Assembly: GCF_001698125.1 (NCBI RefSeq)
Contig: NZ_CP013854.1
Span: forward strand, 4,402,001-4,466,000
Reading direction: 5' to 3'
DNA: 64,000 nucleotides
Source of the DNA: Pseudonocardia sp. HH130630-07
GTDB taxonomy: Bacteria > Actinomycetota > Actinomycetes > Mycobacteriales > Pseudonocardiaceae
This document shows positions 19,758-30,300 of this stretch, piece after piece. Every line of letters begins with the position of its first letter. The stretch's first letter is position 1. The position numbers and the translations under genes are program-made. The notes beneath the pieces were generated by a model that worked only from the letters and a program-made list of their open reading frames with translations, made no database searches and was not told the origin of the DNA.

Positions 19758-19778
19758 GCAGGACGTGGCACGTCCTGC
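19758..19778. promoter_or_regulatory. Perfect 21-bp inverted repeat abutting the helicase ribosome-binding site
   Basis: GCAGGACGTG-G-CACGTCCTGC is a perfect 10+1+10 palindrome; reading on the minus strand the GAGGAG ribosome-binding site starts one base after it. As RNA it would be a hairpin whose 3' foot touches the Shine-Dalgarno; as DNA it would be an operator. Which applies is not known. Confidence 0.65.
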
Positions 19779-19988
19779 GGAGACCTCGTGGGGAACGGGA
19801 CTCGGCCGACGGGCCCGGGCGCGGCTCGGCGTCGTCGCGGCCGCGCTCCGTGATGGGAAGGTCCGCGCCCGGCCGTTCGCGGCCCGGCGCTCGTCGGACG
19901 ACGGTACGCCCCCCGGCCCGGCGGGCGCGCAGCGGACCGGTCGGCGCCGGCCGCCGGGTACGCCGTGCGGCGTACCCGGCGGGGCCGC

Positions 19989-20936
19989 TCAGCGCAGCCG
20001 GGCCCGTTCGCCCAGCTCGCGCCGCAGCCGTTCCGGCTCGTCCGGATCGAGGCCACGGGCGGTGAACCACTCGCCGATCCGGGTCACGTCCCGGTCGAGG
20101 TACCCGGGTCCCTGCGGGTTCCCGATGACGTCGACGACCTGGGGGAGGTCGATCAGGACCGGCCGGCCGTCGTGCACCAGCACGTTGTAGGCGGACAGGT
20201 CGCCGTGCGCGTACCCGAGATCGGCGAGCGTCCCGAGTGCCCCGCCCAGCACGGTCCACAGTGTCCAGAGCTGGTCGGGGTCCGGCCGGGTCGCGGCCAG
20301 CCGGGGTGCCGCGGTGCCACCGGCCGACCCGACGAACTCCATGAGCACCTCGGTCCCGGACACCGAGACGGGATAGGGGACCGGTGCTCCGGCCTCGTGG
20401 AGCCGGGTCAGGGCGCCGAACTCCGCGTCGGCCCAGCGCGTGGCGATGAGGTCGCGGCCCACCGCCGTCCGCCGGGCCATGGCGCGGTTCTCCCGGGACC
20501 GGCGGTCCCGCCGCCCCTCCAGGTAGCCGGCGTCGCGGTGGAACAGCCGGTGGGCCGGGTCGCGGTAGCGCTTGGCGGCGAGCAGGACCCCGTCCTCGCC
20601 GGGCAGTGCCCGCTCGACGAGATGGACGTCGGCCTCCTTGCCGGTCTTGAGGACCCCGCGTTCGCGGTCGACGGCACCGGCGTCGGTGACCAGCCAGGAC
20701 GGCCACGGGCGGGGGCCGCGGCACCCGGCCGTGATCGACGGCCAGGTGCTCCAGCGGTCGCCGTCCGGTGGGGCATCGGGATCGTGCCCGGCGCGCTCGT
20801 CCAGGTCGGACACCGGGGACGTGCGGGCGGTCGGGCCGGACCGCTCGTCCTCGTCGTCGAAGCGGCGGCGACGGCGGGGGACGGGTTCGGTGTGGTGGGA
20901 GGACGTGTTGCGGGAGGACGTGTTGCGGGAGGACAC
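19989..20936 (-). CDS. RIO1-family serine protein kinase
   Basis: 315 residues from a GTG at 20936 (GGAG 6 nt upstream). After a variable N-terminal 100 residues rich in R, D and P, the kinase domain shows VLKTGKEADVHLVER (ATP loop), AAKRY (lysine), catalytic YAHGDLSAYNVLV and metal-binding VLIDLPQVVDVI, all diagnostic of RIO kinases. It lacks the long activation loop, as RIO kinases do. A role in ribosome or RNA metabolism is plausible from the family and from the neighbouring helicase, but bacterial targets are not established. The N-terminus contains a threefold SSRNT-type repeat. Confidence 0.85.
   Translation of the reverse strand: MSSRNTSSRNTSSHHTEPVPRRRRRFDDEDERSGPTARTSPVSDLDERAGHDPDAPPDGDRWSTWPSITAGCRGPRPWPSWLVTDAGAVDRERGVLKTGKEADVHLVERALPGEDGVLLAAKRYRDPAHRLFHRDAGYLEGRRDRRSRENRAMARRTAVGRDLIATRWADAEFGALTRLHEAGAPVPYPVSVSGTEVLMEFVGSAGGTAAPRLAATRPDPDQLWTLWTVLGGALGTLADLGYAHGDLSAYNVLVHDGRPVLIDLPQVVDVIGNPQGPGYLDRDVTRIGEWFTARGLDPDEPERLRRELGERARLR
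20890..20934 (-). repeat. Three tandem 15-bp repeats in the RIO kinase start
   Basis: Two identical copies (20905-20919, 20920-20934) and one diverged copy (20890-20904) of GTGTTGCGGGAGGAC as read on the plus strand. They encode SSRNT-SSRNT-SSHHT directly after the start codon and are in frame, so slippage would change length only. Confidence 0.8.
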
Positions 20937-21028
20937 AGTGGGCTCCGGAGGGCAGCGGGTGGCCGCGCGGCTCCGGGCCGGTGCGCTACCGGGTGCCGGA
21001 CCTGCCGCGGGGCGGGAACGGGGGATCG

Positions 21029-21047
21029 GGGTGCGCGACGCGCACCC
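21029..21047. repeat. Perfect palindrome in the YaaA/RIO kinase spacer
   Basis: GGGTGCGCG-A-CGCGCACCC is a perfect 9+1+9 inverted repeat in the 286-bp gap between the two minus-strand genes. It could terminate the yaaA transcript or be an operator for the kinase gene 90 bp away. Confidence 0.4.
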
Positions 21048-21222
21048 GGACACGGGCGACGGCCATCGGTACCCACCCCCTCGCCCCTCGAGCGCGGCCA
21101 CGGCCGCGCACCGGTCCCTCCGGCTGCCGACACCGTGCCCGGCCCCGTCCCGCGGCGCCACCGGTTTTCCGCGACCCGCCGGACACCCCGCCCCTCGGCC
21201 GGGCTCCCGGACCGGGGCCGGG

Positions 21223-21972
21223 TCAGGCCGGGACGACCAGGTCCAGGTGGTCGCCGGTCCGCTCGACGGTGTGCCCGGCGCGCCGCGCGATCCGCGCGAT
21301 CGCCCCGGCGTCGCCCGGCTCGGCCCGGGAGGTCGCGAGCAGCCGGGCCAGGCCGCCCTTGTGCGCCTTGTTGTGGTGGCTCACCACCGAGCGGTGACCG
21401 TCGGCGCGCTCGGCGAGCACGTTCACCGTCACCGCGCCGGGCGCGGCACCCAGGCCGGCGTACCCGCCGGAGCGGAGGTCGACGACGAGCTCGCCGGTGG
21501 CGATCCGGGCCAGCAGCGGGTCCAGCGCCGGTCGCCAGCGGGCCGCGAGCGTGCCGGCGCCGGGCAGCCGCGACCCGGCCGACAGCCGGTACGCGGGGAT
21601 CGGGTCGTCCGCCCCCAGCAGCCCGAACAACGCCGAGCAGACGGCGAGCCGGGACCGTGCCCGCCCGCGCGTCGCCCGGGTGAACGAACCGGCGTCGAGC
21701 GCGTCGTAGAGGACGCCGGTGTAGCGGTCCAGCGCCGGCATCGTCGGGGCCGTCGGCAGGGCGGCGTTGCGGTCGATCTCGGCGGCCTGGCCGGCGGACA
21801 GGCCGAGTGCCGCGCGGGCCGCGGGCGGGTCGGCGGCCAGCGCGACGACCTCGGGTACCAGCGCGGAGCGGACCGGGCCCAGCTCGGCGTCGTGGGAGAG
21901 GCCGGCGAGATCGAGCGGCGCGCCGTCCCCGCCGGCGCGCTTGGTCTCCGAGGGCGGCAGCAGAACGAGCAC
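21223..21972 (-). CDS. yaaA: YaaA-family peroxide stress protein
   Basis: A 249-residue DUF328/YaaA protein starting at GTG 21972 (LVLLPPSETKR is the invariant N-terminus of the family). Further hallmarks are YTGVLYDALD, LFGLLGADDPIPAYRLSAGSRLPG and NVLAERADGHRSVVSHHNKAHKG. E. coli YaaA lowers intracellular iron under peroxide stress and binds DNA through a helix-hairpin-helix motif. It is preceded by a DUF899 gene on the same strand. Confidence 0.88.
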   Translation of the reverse strand: MLVLLPPSETKRAGGDGAPLDLAGLSHDAELGPVRSALVPEVVALAADPPAARAALGLSAGQAAEIDRNAALPTAPTMPALDRYTGVLYDALDAGSFTRATRGRARSRLAVCSALFGLLGADDPIPAYRLSAGSRLPGAGTLAARWRPALDPLLARIATGELVVDLRSGGYAGLGAAPGAVTVNVLAERADGHRSVVSHHNKAHKGGLARLLATSRAEPGDAGAIARIARRAGHTVERTGDHLDLVVPA

Positions 21973-22022
21973 GGCGGGCGAGCCTAGTACCCGTGCCGGG
22001 AGGCCCCGCCGCAGCGCGGACC

Positions 22023-22787
22023 TCAGCCGGTCCGGAGGATCTCGCCGCTGAGCACCGCGTCGTCGCTGCGGTACAGGACGGTGGCGCGCCCGGCCGGTTC
22101 CTCCCACTCCTCCTGGCGGCCGAGCGGCGTGAGATCGAGGAGCTGGTAGGCGGGCATCATGACCTCCACGCCGCGGCCGTAGGTGGAGTAGGTGTGGAAC
22201 ACGGCGTCGCCGTCGCGGAGGAAGCAGCTGATGCCGGACTGCTCGCTCGGCTCGGTGGTCATCCACTCCATGCCGGTCGCGGCCAGCTCCCCGGGATCAC
22301 GGAAGTTGTACCGGACCGGGCCCCTGGCGGGGTCGAGCGTCACCGAGAAGTCGTGGTTGAAGTCGCTGTCGTGCGAGGAGTACCAGGGGAAGTCCCATCC
22401 CCGCTCGCCGTGCAGGGACTGCAGCCGCTCCAGCGGTGCCCGGGAGACGGCGGCGAACGCCGTCCCGCGCGAGGCCAGCTGCCGCAGCACCCCCGGGTGC
22501 GCGGCGCCGTCGGCCATGGCGGTGCAGCTCCCGCACCCCCGGTCCCAATCGGGGTCGAACATGAAGTGCTGGACGACGAGCTGGCGGTGCGGTCCGAACA
22601 GGTCGGCGAGGCCGGCCTCCCCGCCGGCCCCGGCGAACCGGTAGTCCTTCTCCACCCGCACCATCGGCAGCCGTCGCCGCTGCTCGCCGAGCCGGTCACT
22701 GCGGCGGGTCAGGTCCTTCTCCTCCTCCAGCAGCGCTCGGCGCGCGGTGATCCAGGTGTCGTGATCGACGATCTCGGGCAGTGCCAT
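22023..22787 (-). CDS. DUF899 thioredoxin-like protein
   Basis: 254 residues from ATG 22787. The central HFMFDPDWDRGCGSCTAMADG stretch carries the CGSC motif of a thioredoxin-like fold, followed by WDFPWYSSHDSDFNHDFSVT and, near the C-terminus, FHTYSTYGRGVEVMMPAYQLLDLTPLGRQE, which are hallmarks of DUF899. Function is unknown; a redox role is likely. It was divergent from the HxlR regulator before IS insertion, and HxlR proteins often control neighbouring redox genes. Its start is only 35 bp from the IS end, so its native promoter has been cut. Confidence 0.82.
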   Translation of the reverse strand: MALPEIVDHDTWITARRALLEEEKDLTRRSDRLGEQRRRLPMVRVEKDYRFAGAGGEAGLADLFGPHRQLVVQHFMFDPDWDRGCGSCTAMADGAAHPGVLRQLASRGTAFAAVSRAPLERLQSLHGERGWDFPWYSSHDSDFNHDFSVTLDPARGPVRYNFRDPGELAATGMEWMTTEPSEQSGISCFLRDGDAVFHTYSTYGRGVEVMMPAYQLLDLTPLGRQEEWEEPAGRATVLYRSDDAVLSGEILRTG

Positions 22788-22808
22788 GGCCGGTCTCCGA
22801 TCGGTTCG

Positions 22809-22823
22809 CTTGCGTGATGCTAG
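22809..22823. promoter_or_regulatory. Left arm of an inverted repeat split by the IS
   Basis: CTTGCGTGATGCTA(G) matches in inverse orientation CTAGCATCACGCAAG at 24044-24058. If the IS and one TA are removed in silico, the two 15-bp arms are separated by 16 bp. They would lie between the divergent DUF899 and HxlR genes as a large symmetric operator. Confidence 0.65.
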
Positions 22824-22845
22824 TGCCTCGTCAGGCAATGTTGGG
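22823..22845 (+). repeat. Left terminal inverted repeat of the IS630 element
   Basis: GTGCCTCGTCAGGCAATGTTGGG reads inward from the left end; the transposase stop codon lies inside it. Confidence 0.85.
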
Positions 22846-23943
22846 TAGGTAATCCGGCCTGCGGATCTTGGACTCGGGCGCGAAGTGTTTCTTGGGTCGG
22901 GCGTGGCGGTTGGCCCAGCGGATGTAGCCGGCGATCGCGGCTTCCTGGGCGGTGTGGGAGGGGTAGTCGCTGCCGTCGAGGGTGAAGTAGCGCAGCGCGG
23001 TGAACTCCGACTCGATCCAGTTCAGCCAGGACGCGTTCGTGGGGGTGAGCACCAGCTCGACGTCGTGGTCGTGGCACCAGTGCGCGACATCGGTGCGCAG
23101 GTGCGGGGAGAAGTTGTCGCAGACCACGTGCAGACCGCCGGTGGGGAAACGGCGGCGCAGCTGGCGGAGGAAGTCGAGGAACTCGCGGCCGCGTTTGCGG
23201 TCACGGAGCCGGTAGAACAGCTGCCCGGAGGCCAGGTCCAGACCGGCGAACATGTGCCGGACCCCGCTGTGACGGCTATAGGTGGCCCGTAGCCGGGCCG
23301 GGCGCCGGATCGGGAACCAGCCCCGACCGGGGCGGGGCAGCAGGTTCAGCGGCCCGAACTCATCGACACAGATCACCCGCGCACCCGGTTCGAGGCGACC
23401 GTCGGCGGCGCGGTCGTAGAGGTCGAGGATCCGGTTCATCTTCTCCACGAACCGCGGGTCCCGGCTGGCCTTCCAGGTCTTCGTGGCCTGCCAGCGGACC
23501 CCGGCGTCACGCAGGACCTGGCGGACGGTCTCGACGCTGATCACGACCCGGTGTGCGGCGGCGAGGTGTTCGACCAGCTTGGCCAGGCTCCAGGTGGTGA
23601 ACGGCAACCCGACCTGCTGGGGCGGGGTGCGAGCGACCCGGCAGATCAGCTCACGGACGTGGGGACCGAACCTACGGGGTCGGCCCCCGCTCCATTTTGG
23701 GTCCAAAGCGGCGAAGCCCTGCTGGTTGAACGCGTGGATCACCTCCCGCGCGTACTGCGGCTTCGCCGCGAACATCATCGCGGCCTCGGTCGCGGTCCGG
23801 CCCTGCACCGAGGCCAGCACGATCCCCGCCCGCCGCAACCGGACCCGGTCCCGCGCCGTGCGCGTGATCCTGACCAATCGCTGGGCCTCGTCCGGGGTCA
23901 GTCCCCGGACGAACACCTCCGGCTGTCGCGCCACGGCCATCAC
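22831..23943 (-). CDS. IS630-family transposase
   Basis: 370 residues. An N-terminal helix-turn-helix region (LTPDEAQRLVRITR, RTATEAAMMFAA, ARELICRVART...TWSLAKLVEHL) is followed by a DDE domain with ICVDEFGP, VVCDNFSPH and WLNWIESEFTAL as the three acidic catalytic positions. The frame is uninterrupted and of normal length, so the element may still be active. The gene stops within the left terminal repeat. Confidence 0.93.
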   Translation of the reverse strand: MMAVARQPEVFVRGLTPDEAQRLVRITRTARDRVRLRRAGIVLASVQGRTATEAAMMFAAKPQYAREVIHAFNQQGFAALDPKWSGGRPRRFGPHVRELICRVARTPPQQVGLPFTTWSLAKLVEHLAAAHRVVISVETVRQVLRDAGVRWQATKTWKASRDPRFVEKMNRILDLYDRAADGRLEPGARVICVDEFGPLNLLPRPGRGWFPIRRPARLRATYSRHSGVRHMFAGLDLASGQLFYRLRDRKRGREFLDFLRQLRRRFPTGGLHVVCDNFSPHLRTDVAHWCHDHDVELVLTPTNASWLNWIESEFTALRYFTLDGSDYPSHTAQEAAIAGYIRWANRHARPKKHFAPESKIRRPDYLPNIA

Positions 23944-24001
23944 CTCCGGCGCACAGCCTCCTGCGCCAGACCGGGACGGATCAAGCCGACACGATTACGT
24001 C

Positions 24002-24024
24002 CCCAACGTTCCCGGACGCGGCAC
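24002..24024 (-). repeat. Right terminal inverted repeat of the IS630 element
   Basis: The minus-strand reading GTGCCGCGTCCGGGAACGTTGGG matches the left end at 19 of 23 positions. Confidence 0.85.
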
Positions 24025-24043
24025 TAGTAACGTAGGGGTCTCG

Positions 24044-24058
24044 CTAGCATCACGCAAG
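24044..24058. promoter_or_regulatory. Right arm of the IS-split inverted repeat
   Basis: CTAGCATCACGCAAG, the partner of 22809-22823. It contains TAGCAT, a possible -10 for the HxlR gene starting at 24081. If so, regulator binding would cover its own promoter. Confidence 0.6.
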
Positions 24059-24080
24059 TGCCACGGGTACCGTCGGTCCC

Positions 24081-26157
<2,077 letters not shown>

Positions 26158-26176
26158 GCGCGGCACCATCGCTCCC

Positions 26177-27325
26177 GTGATCGTGAACGAGACCGGCGTC
26201 GTCCCCCCTCCCGCCAGTGGTGGCTGGCGGGAGGGGGACGACCCCGGCCGTCGCCGGTTCCTGGACCTCCCCGCGCCGCTGAAGCTGGAGGCGGGCGGGG
26301 AGCTGCCCGGTGTCCGGCTGTCCTACGAGACGTGGGGCGAGCTCGCGCCGGACGGGTCGAACGCCGTCCTCGTGCTGCACGCGCTGACCGGGGACACGCA
26401 TCTGCAGGGCCCGGCCGGGCCCGGGCACCCGACGGCGGGCTGGTGGCCGGGGCTGATCGAGCCGGGCGGGCCGCTGGACCCGGCGCGCTGGTTCGTGGTC
26501 GCGCCGAACGCGGTCGGCGGCTGCCAGGGCAGCACCGGCCCGGCCTCACCCGCGCCGGACGGCCGGACGTGGGGGAGCCGGTTCCCGCTGGTCACGGTGC
26601 GCGACATGGTGGCGGCCGAGCAGCATCTGGCCGACGCACTCGGCATCGACGCGTTCGCCTGCGTGATCGGTGGCTCGATGGGGTCGATGCGGTCGCTGGA
26701 GTGGGCCGCGACCGAGCCCGACCGGGTCCGGCGGCTGTTGCTGCTCGCCGGGCCGGCCGCGTCGTCGGCGGACCAGATCGGGTGGGCGCGACCGCAGATC
26801 GAGGCGATCCGCACCGACCCGTTCTGGCACGGCGGCGACTACCACGAGCGGCCCGAGGGTCCGTGGCGCGGCCTGGGCGTCGCCCGGCGGATCGCGCACC
26901 TGAGCTACCGGTCCGGCTACGAGCTGGCCACCCGGTTCGGGCGTTCCCCGCAGGACGGTGCGGACCCGCTGGACGGCGGCCGGTACGCCGTCGAGTCCTA
27001 TCTGGACCATCATGCGGACAAGCTGGTGCACCGCTTCGACGCGGCCTCCTACGTGCGGCTGACCCAGGCGATGAACCATCACGACGTGGGCCGCGGCCGG
27101 GGCGGGACGGCGGCCGGGCTGGCCCGGGTGCGGGCCCTGACCCGGGTCGCCGGGGTCACCTCGGACCGGCTCTACCCGCTCGCGGAGCAGGAGCAGCTGG
27201 CCGACGGGATCGCGGGGTCGGGGCCGCTGCACGTCATCGAGTCGCCGTACGGGCACGACGGGTTCCTGATCGAGACGGCCGTCGTCGCCCGGCTGCTGGG
27301 GGAGCTGCTGGCCGAACCGGTCTGA
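26177..27325 (+). CDS. metXA: Homoserine O-acetyltransferase
   Basis: 382 residues, alpha/beta-hydrolase fold. It acetylates L-homoserine with acetyl-CoA. HALTGDTH, GWWPGLIEPGGPLD, the nucleophile serine in VIGGSMGSMRSLEW, Asp in TSDRLYPL and His in YGHDGFLIE complete the catalytic set. Start GTG 26177 is the most upstream choice and gives a protein about as long as the mycobacterial enzyme; GTG 26183 is an alternative. The N-terminal codons 9-21 lie in a very strong RNA hairpin. It forms one unit with metY. Confidence 0.93.
   Translation: MIVNETGVVPPPASGGWREGDDPGRRRFLDLPAPLKLEAGGELPGVRLSYETWGELAPDGSNAVLVLHALTGDTHLQGPAGPGHPTAGWWPGLIEPGGPLDPARWFVVAPNAVGGCQGSTGPASPAPDGRTWGSRFPLVTVRDMVAAEQHLADALGIDAFACVIGGSMGSMRSLEWAATEPDRVRRLLLLAGPAASSADQIGWARPQIEAIRTDPFWHGGDYHERPEGPWRGLGVARRIAHLSYRSGYELATRFGRSPQDGADPLDGGRYAVESYLDHHADKLVHRFDAASYVRLTQAMNHHDVGRGRGGTAAGLARVRALTRVAGVTSDRLYPLAEQEQLADGIAGSGPLHVIESPYGHDGFLIETAVVARLLGELLAEPV
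26201..26239 (+). promoter_or_regulatory. Strong hairpin inside the 5' end of metXA
   Basis: GTCCCCCCTCCCGCCAG and CTGGCGGGAGGGGGAC pair over 16 bp with one bulged C around a TGGTGG loop. It encodes VVPPPASGGWREGDDP, so it is translated yet forms an exceptional stem 24 nt into the gene. It could damp metXA translation relative to metY or act as an attenuator. Confidence 0.7.
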
Positions 27326-27326
27326 G

Positions 27327-27351
27327 CACGGCCCCAACCGATGGGGCCGTG
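27327..27351 (+). terminator. metXA terminator hairpin
   Basis: CACGGCCCCA-ACCGA-TGGGGCCGTG: a perfect 10-bp stem 2 nt after the metXA stop, without a U-tract. Confidence 0.65.
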
Positions 27352-27368
27352 ACGGGGTCGTAGCCGGC

Positions 27369-30300
27369 ATGCTGCCCGCCACGACGCGTGTCCGCCGGGA
27401 CGCCGCGCGCTTCCTCGCGTTCCTGCTCGTCCTGTTCACCGTGCTCGGGTGCTGGACGTGGGTGTCCGGCGATCCCGCGCGGCCGCAGGCACGGGCGGCG
27501 GCCGATGCCGTCGGCAGCATGGCCGGTCTGCGGTACCGCGCCGTGGCGGTGGACCCCACGGGGCTGACGACCACGGCGGACGTCGAGATCACCGCGGACG
27601 GCACCGCGCGCGGCGTGCTGGTGCGGGAGTTCGGGGCCCGGGCCGAGTTCACGGTCGCCGACGGCACGTCCCGCTTCCGCGGCAACCGGGAGTGGTGGCT
27701 CTCGGAGAACCCGGAGGCCGCCGACGCGCTGGCGGACGAGCTGCTGCGCGACCCCGCACCGTCCGAGACGGGGATGCCGCCGGTCGCCGGGCTAACCCCG
27801 GCCGATCTGGCGCGCCGGATAGTCGGCGCGACCTCGTGGAACGACGGGGCCCCGGGGGCGCCCGGCACCGGCGGCGTCACGGCGGACACCACGGTGGTCG
27901 ACGGGCGCTCCGGCCGGTTGCTCCGCACGTCCGACGGCGGGTTCGCCGTGCTGGACGGGACCGAGGTCCTCGCACTGGGGACCGGAGCGCCGGCTCCGGG
28001 AGCGGCCGGTGGCGGGCCCGCCGACCCGGGCGGGCCGGGTGCCGGTGCGGCCGAACCCGGGGTGCCCGGCGCCGGAGCCGCGGATCCTGGTGCGCCCGGT
28101 ACCGGACCGACCGCGTCCGACTCCGATAGGGCCGGGTCGGGCGGATCCGGGTCGGGCACAGCGACCGGCGCAGGCGACGCGGCCGATCCGGATCCCTCCT
28201 GGGTGGATGGCTGGAGGGAGACCTATAAAGCCATCGCGCCGCTGACCGTCGAGGAGACCGAGGCCATGCAGGACCTGGCGACCGACCTGCGCCGTCCGGG
28301 CGCACCGACGGCCGACTTCCGCAGGCTGGTCACGCAGGCCGCGATCACTCCGCAGCGGCAACGGGAGGTCACGGAACTGCTGGATGCTTTGCTGTCGTTG
28401 ATCGAGATCGACCCGCGCCGTAACGATGACGACCCGCGGAAGAAGCGGGGCAGGTTCGACTTCTCCACCCCGCAGAAGCGGCAGGCCCGGGCGGGGGTGA
28501 TGCTCCAGCAGATCCTCGACGCGAAGATGTTCCCCGCGTTCTCCATCCTTGCTCTGAGCGGCCGGTTCACGACACCGGAGACGCTGAACCGGCTCGCCGA
28601 CGATTTGCGTGAGGCCGGCAATCGGGCCCCGATCGAGACCGCGGCCCGGCGCATCCTTGAGGGGCACCTCGTAACCCTCGAAACCCCGGCGAACGGGAGC
28701 GACATCGATCTGCAGGATCTGACCGTCGAGGAGAATCAGCAGCACAAGGGGCTTACCACCGCGAGCGACAAGTCCCTGCGGGCCACCCTCAAGACGCTGA
28801 TCAGACAGACCCGGGTGACACTCGATCCTGACACCGGTCCCCGCAACGTCTGGGTCATCCGGATCGCCGGTGGCCCGCACGTGTTCACCGATCCGGCCGA
28901 TTTCTTCGAGCACCTGAACGGGCCCGGGATCGGGCTGTACGACCTGCTGAACACGCCCGACCCCGAGCTCGGCGGTCGTCGGCCTGCCGACTTCCTGGAC
29001 CTGATCGTGATCGAGACCTTCGCCGGGATGAGTCCCGGCGACACGATGATCACCAGCGCTGCGCGCACTCCCGATCAGTTGCGTCCCGGCGGCCAGGATC
29101 CACCCGCGGATCCTGCGGCACCGGCCCCGCCGGAGCCGTCCACGGGACCGTCGGGTCCGGCCGGTTCCGCCCTGCCCGAGCCTTCGGCGGACGCCTCCGA
29201 TTCCGCCGGCGCCGCGGCGCCCGAGGTCCGCGCATCCGCCGCAGCACCGGGCGACACCGGATCGGACAGTGCGGCGCCGGACGGCACCGCACCCGGCGGA
29301 GCTACGGCGCCGTCGACCGACCCGGTCCGCCGGGCCGCCGCCCCGTTCGACGTCCCGGGCAGCGGCCGGGTCGCCCGCGGCCCGCTGTCCGGGGCACCGG
29401 ACCCGCGGGCCACGGCGCCGGGCGGGATCGACCTCGGCAGCGTGACGCTGCGCTACCTGTCCGACGGCACGGCGGGGACCGGGACCCGGTACGCGTTCAG
29501 CGCCCGGCCCGGCGCCGCGCCCGCCACGGGCACCGCGGACACGGCCCTGCGGGCGTCGGACGCCTTCTTCGTCTGGCTCGCGCTCCCGCGGTCGTCGTTC
29601 TGGGTCAACCTCAACCCCGACCAGCCGGACACCATCACCGATCCGCAGCTGGGGACCACCGACGTCGGACGGACGATGCTGGAGTCCGACCTGCGGCTCA
29701 AGCAGGCGCTGGCCCGGCTCACCGACCCCCGCACGCCCGGTGGCGCGGCCTTCTGGCGTGCCCCGGGGGCGCTGGACCTCGTCCGCTACTGCAACACCGT
29801 CCGGGTGTGGATCGTGCCCGGCGAGGCCCGGGTCCGGGACGCCGGCGACGCCGTCGAGGTGCTGGACGCACCGCTGCGCGTCCAGCTGGAACGGTCCACC
29901 GTCACGGCGCCGGGCCCGTGCGAACCGGCACCGCCGGAGGTGACCGACCGCCAGGAGTCGGCGTTGCGCGCCCGCCTGCTGCCCGCGCTGCAGCGCCAGG
30001 TCGACGACGATCCCGCGTTCGCCGAGCTCCGGCAGATCCACTCGGCCCGGGTGGTCGCCGAGTGGTACCGGGCCCGCAGCGCGACCCGGCCGACCGAGTT
30101 CGCATCCGTGGTCGACAGCGGCGACGCGGCGCGCTGGGCGTCGGCCGAGCCGTGGTCGCCGCGCGAGATCTTCGAGCGCTACCGGACGTCCTTCCGGGAG
30201 GGCGAGTACCCGCCCGCCGAGATCGGGCTCGAGGGTGGGCGCTGGCTGGTGAGCTGGGGCGGGATCGACCTGAGCGCGGTGCCGGTGCGCACCGACGACC

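Larger units (their letters stand above)
22823..24024 (-). mobile_element. IS630-family insertion sequence, intact, 1202 bp
   Basis: Ends are 23-bp inverted repeats (GTGCCTCGTC...GTTGGG and the complement of CCCAAC...GACGCGGCAC) agreeing at 19 of 23 positions. Each is flanked by a TA dinucleotide (22821-22822 and 24025-24026), the expected IS630/Tc1-mariner target duplication. It holds one uninterrupted transposase gene. It has landed in the divergent spacer of DUF899 and HxlR genes. Intact ends and gene suggest recent arrival. Confidence 0.9.

Noticed and set aside
22023..22838. A longer DUF899 start inside the sequence next to the IS
   Set aside because: The extra 17 residues would extend into the IS terminal repeat and have no family similarity. 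ATG 22787 gives the standard N-terminus.
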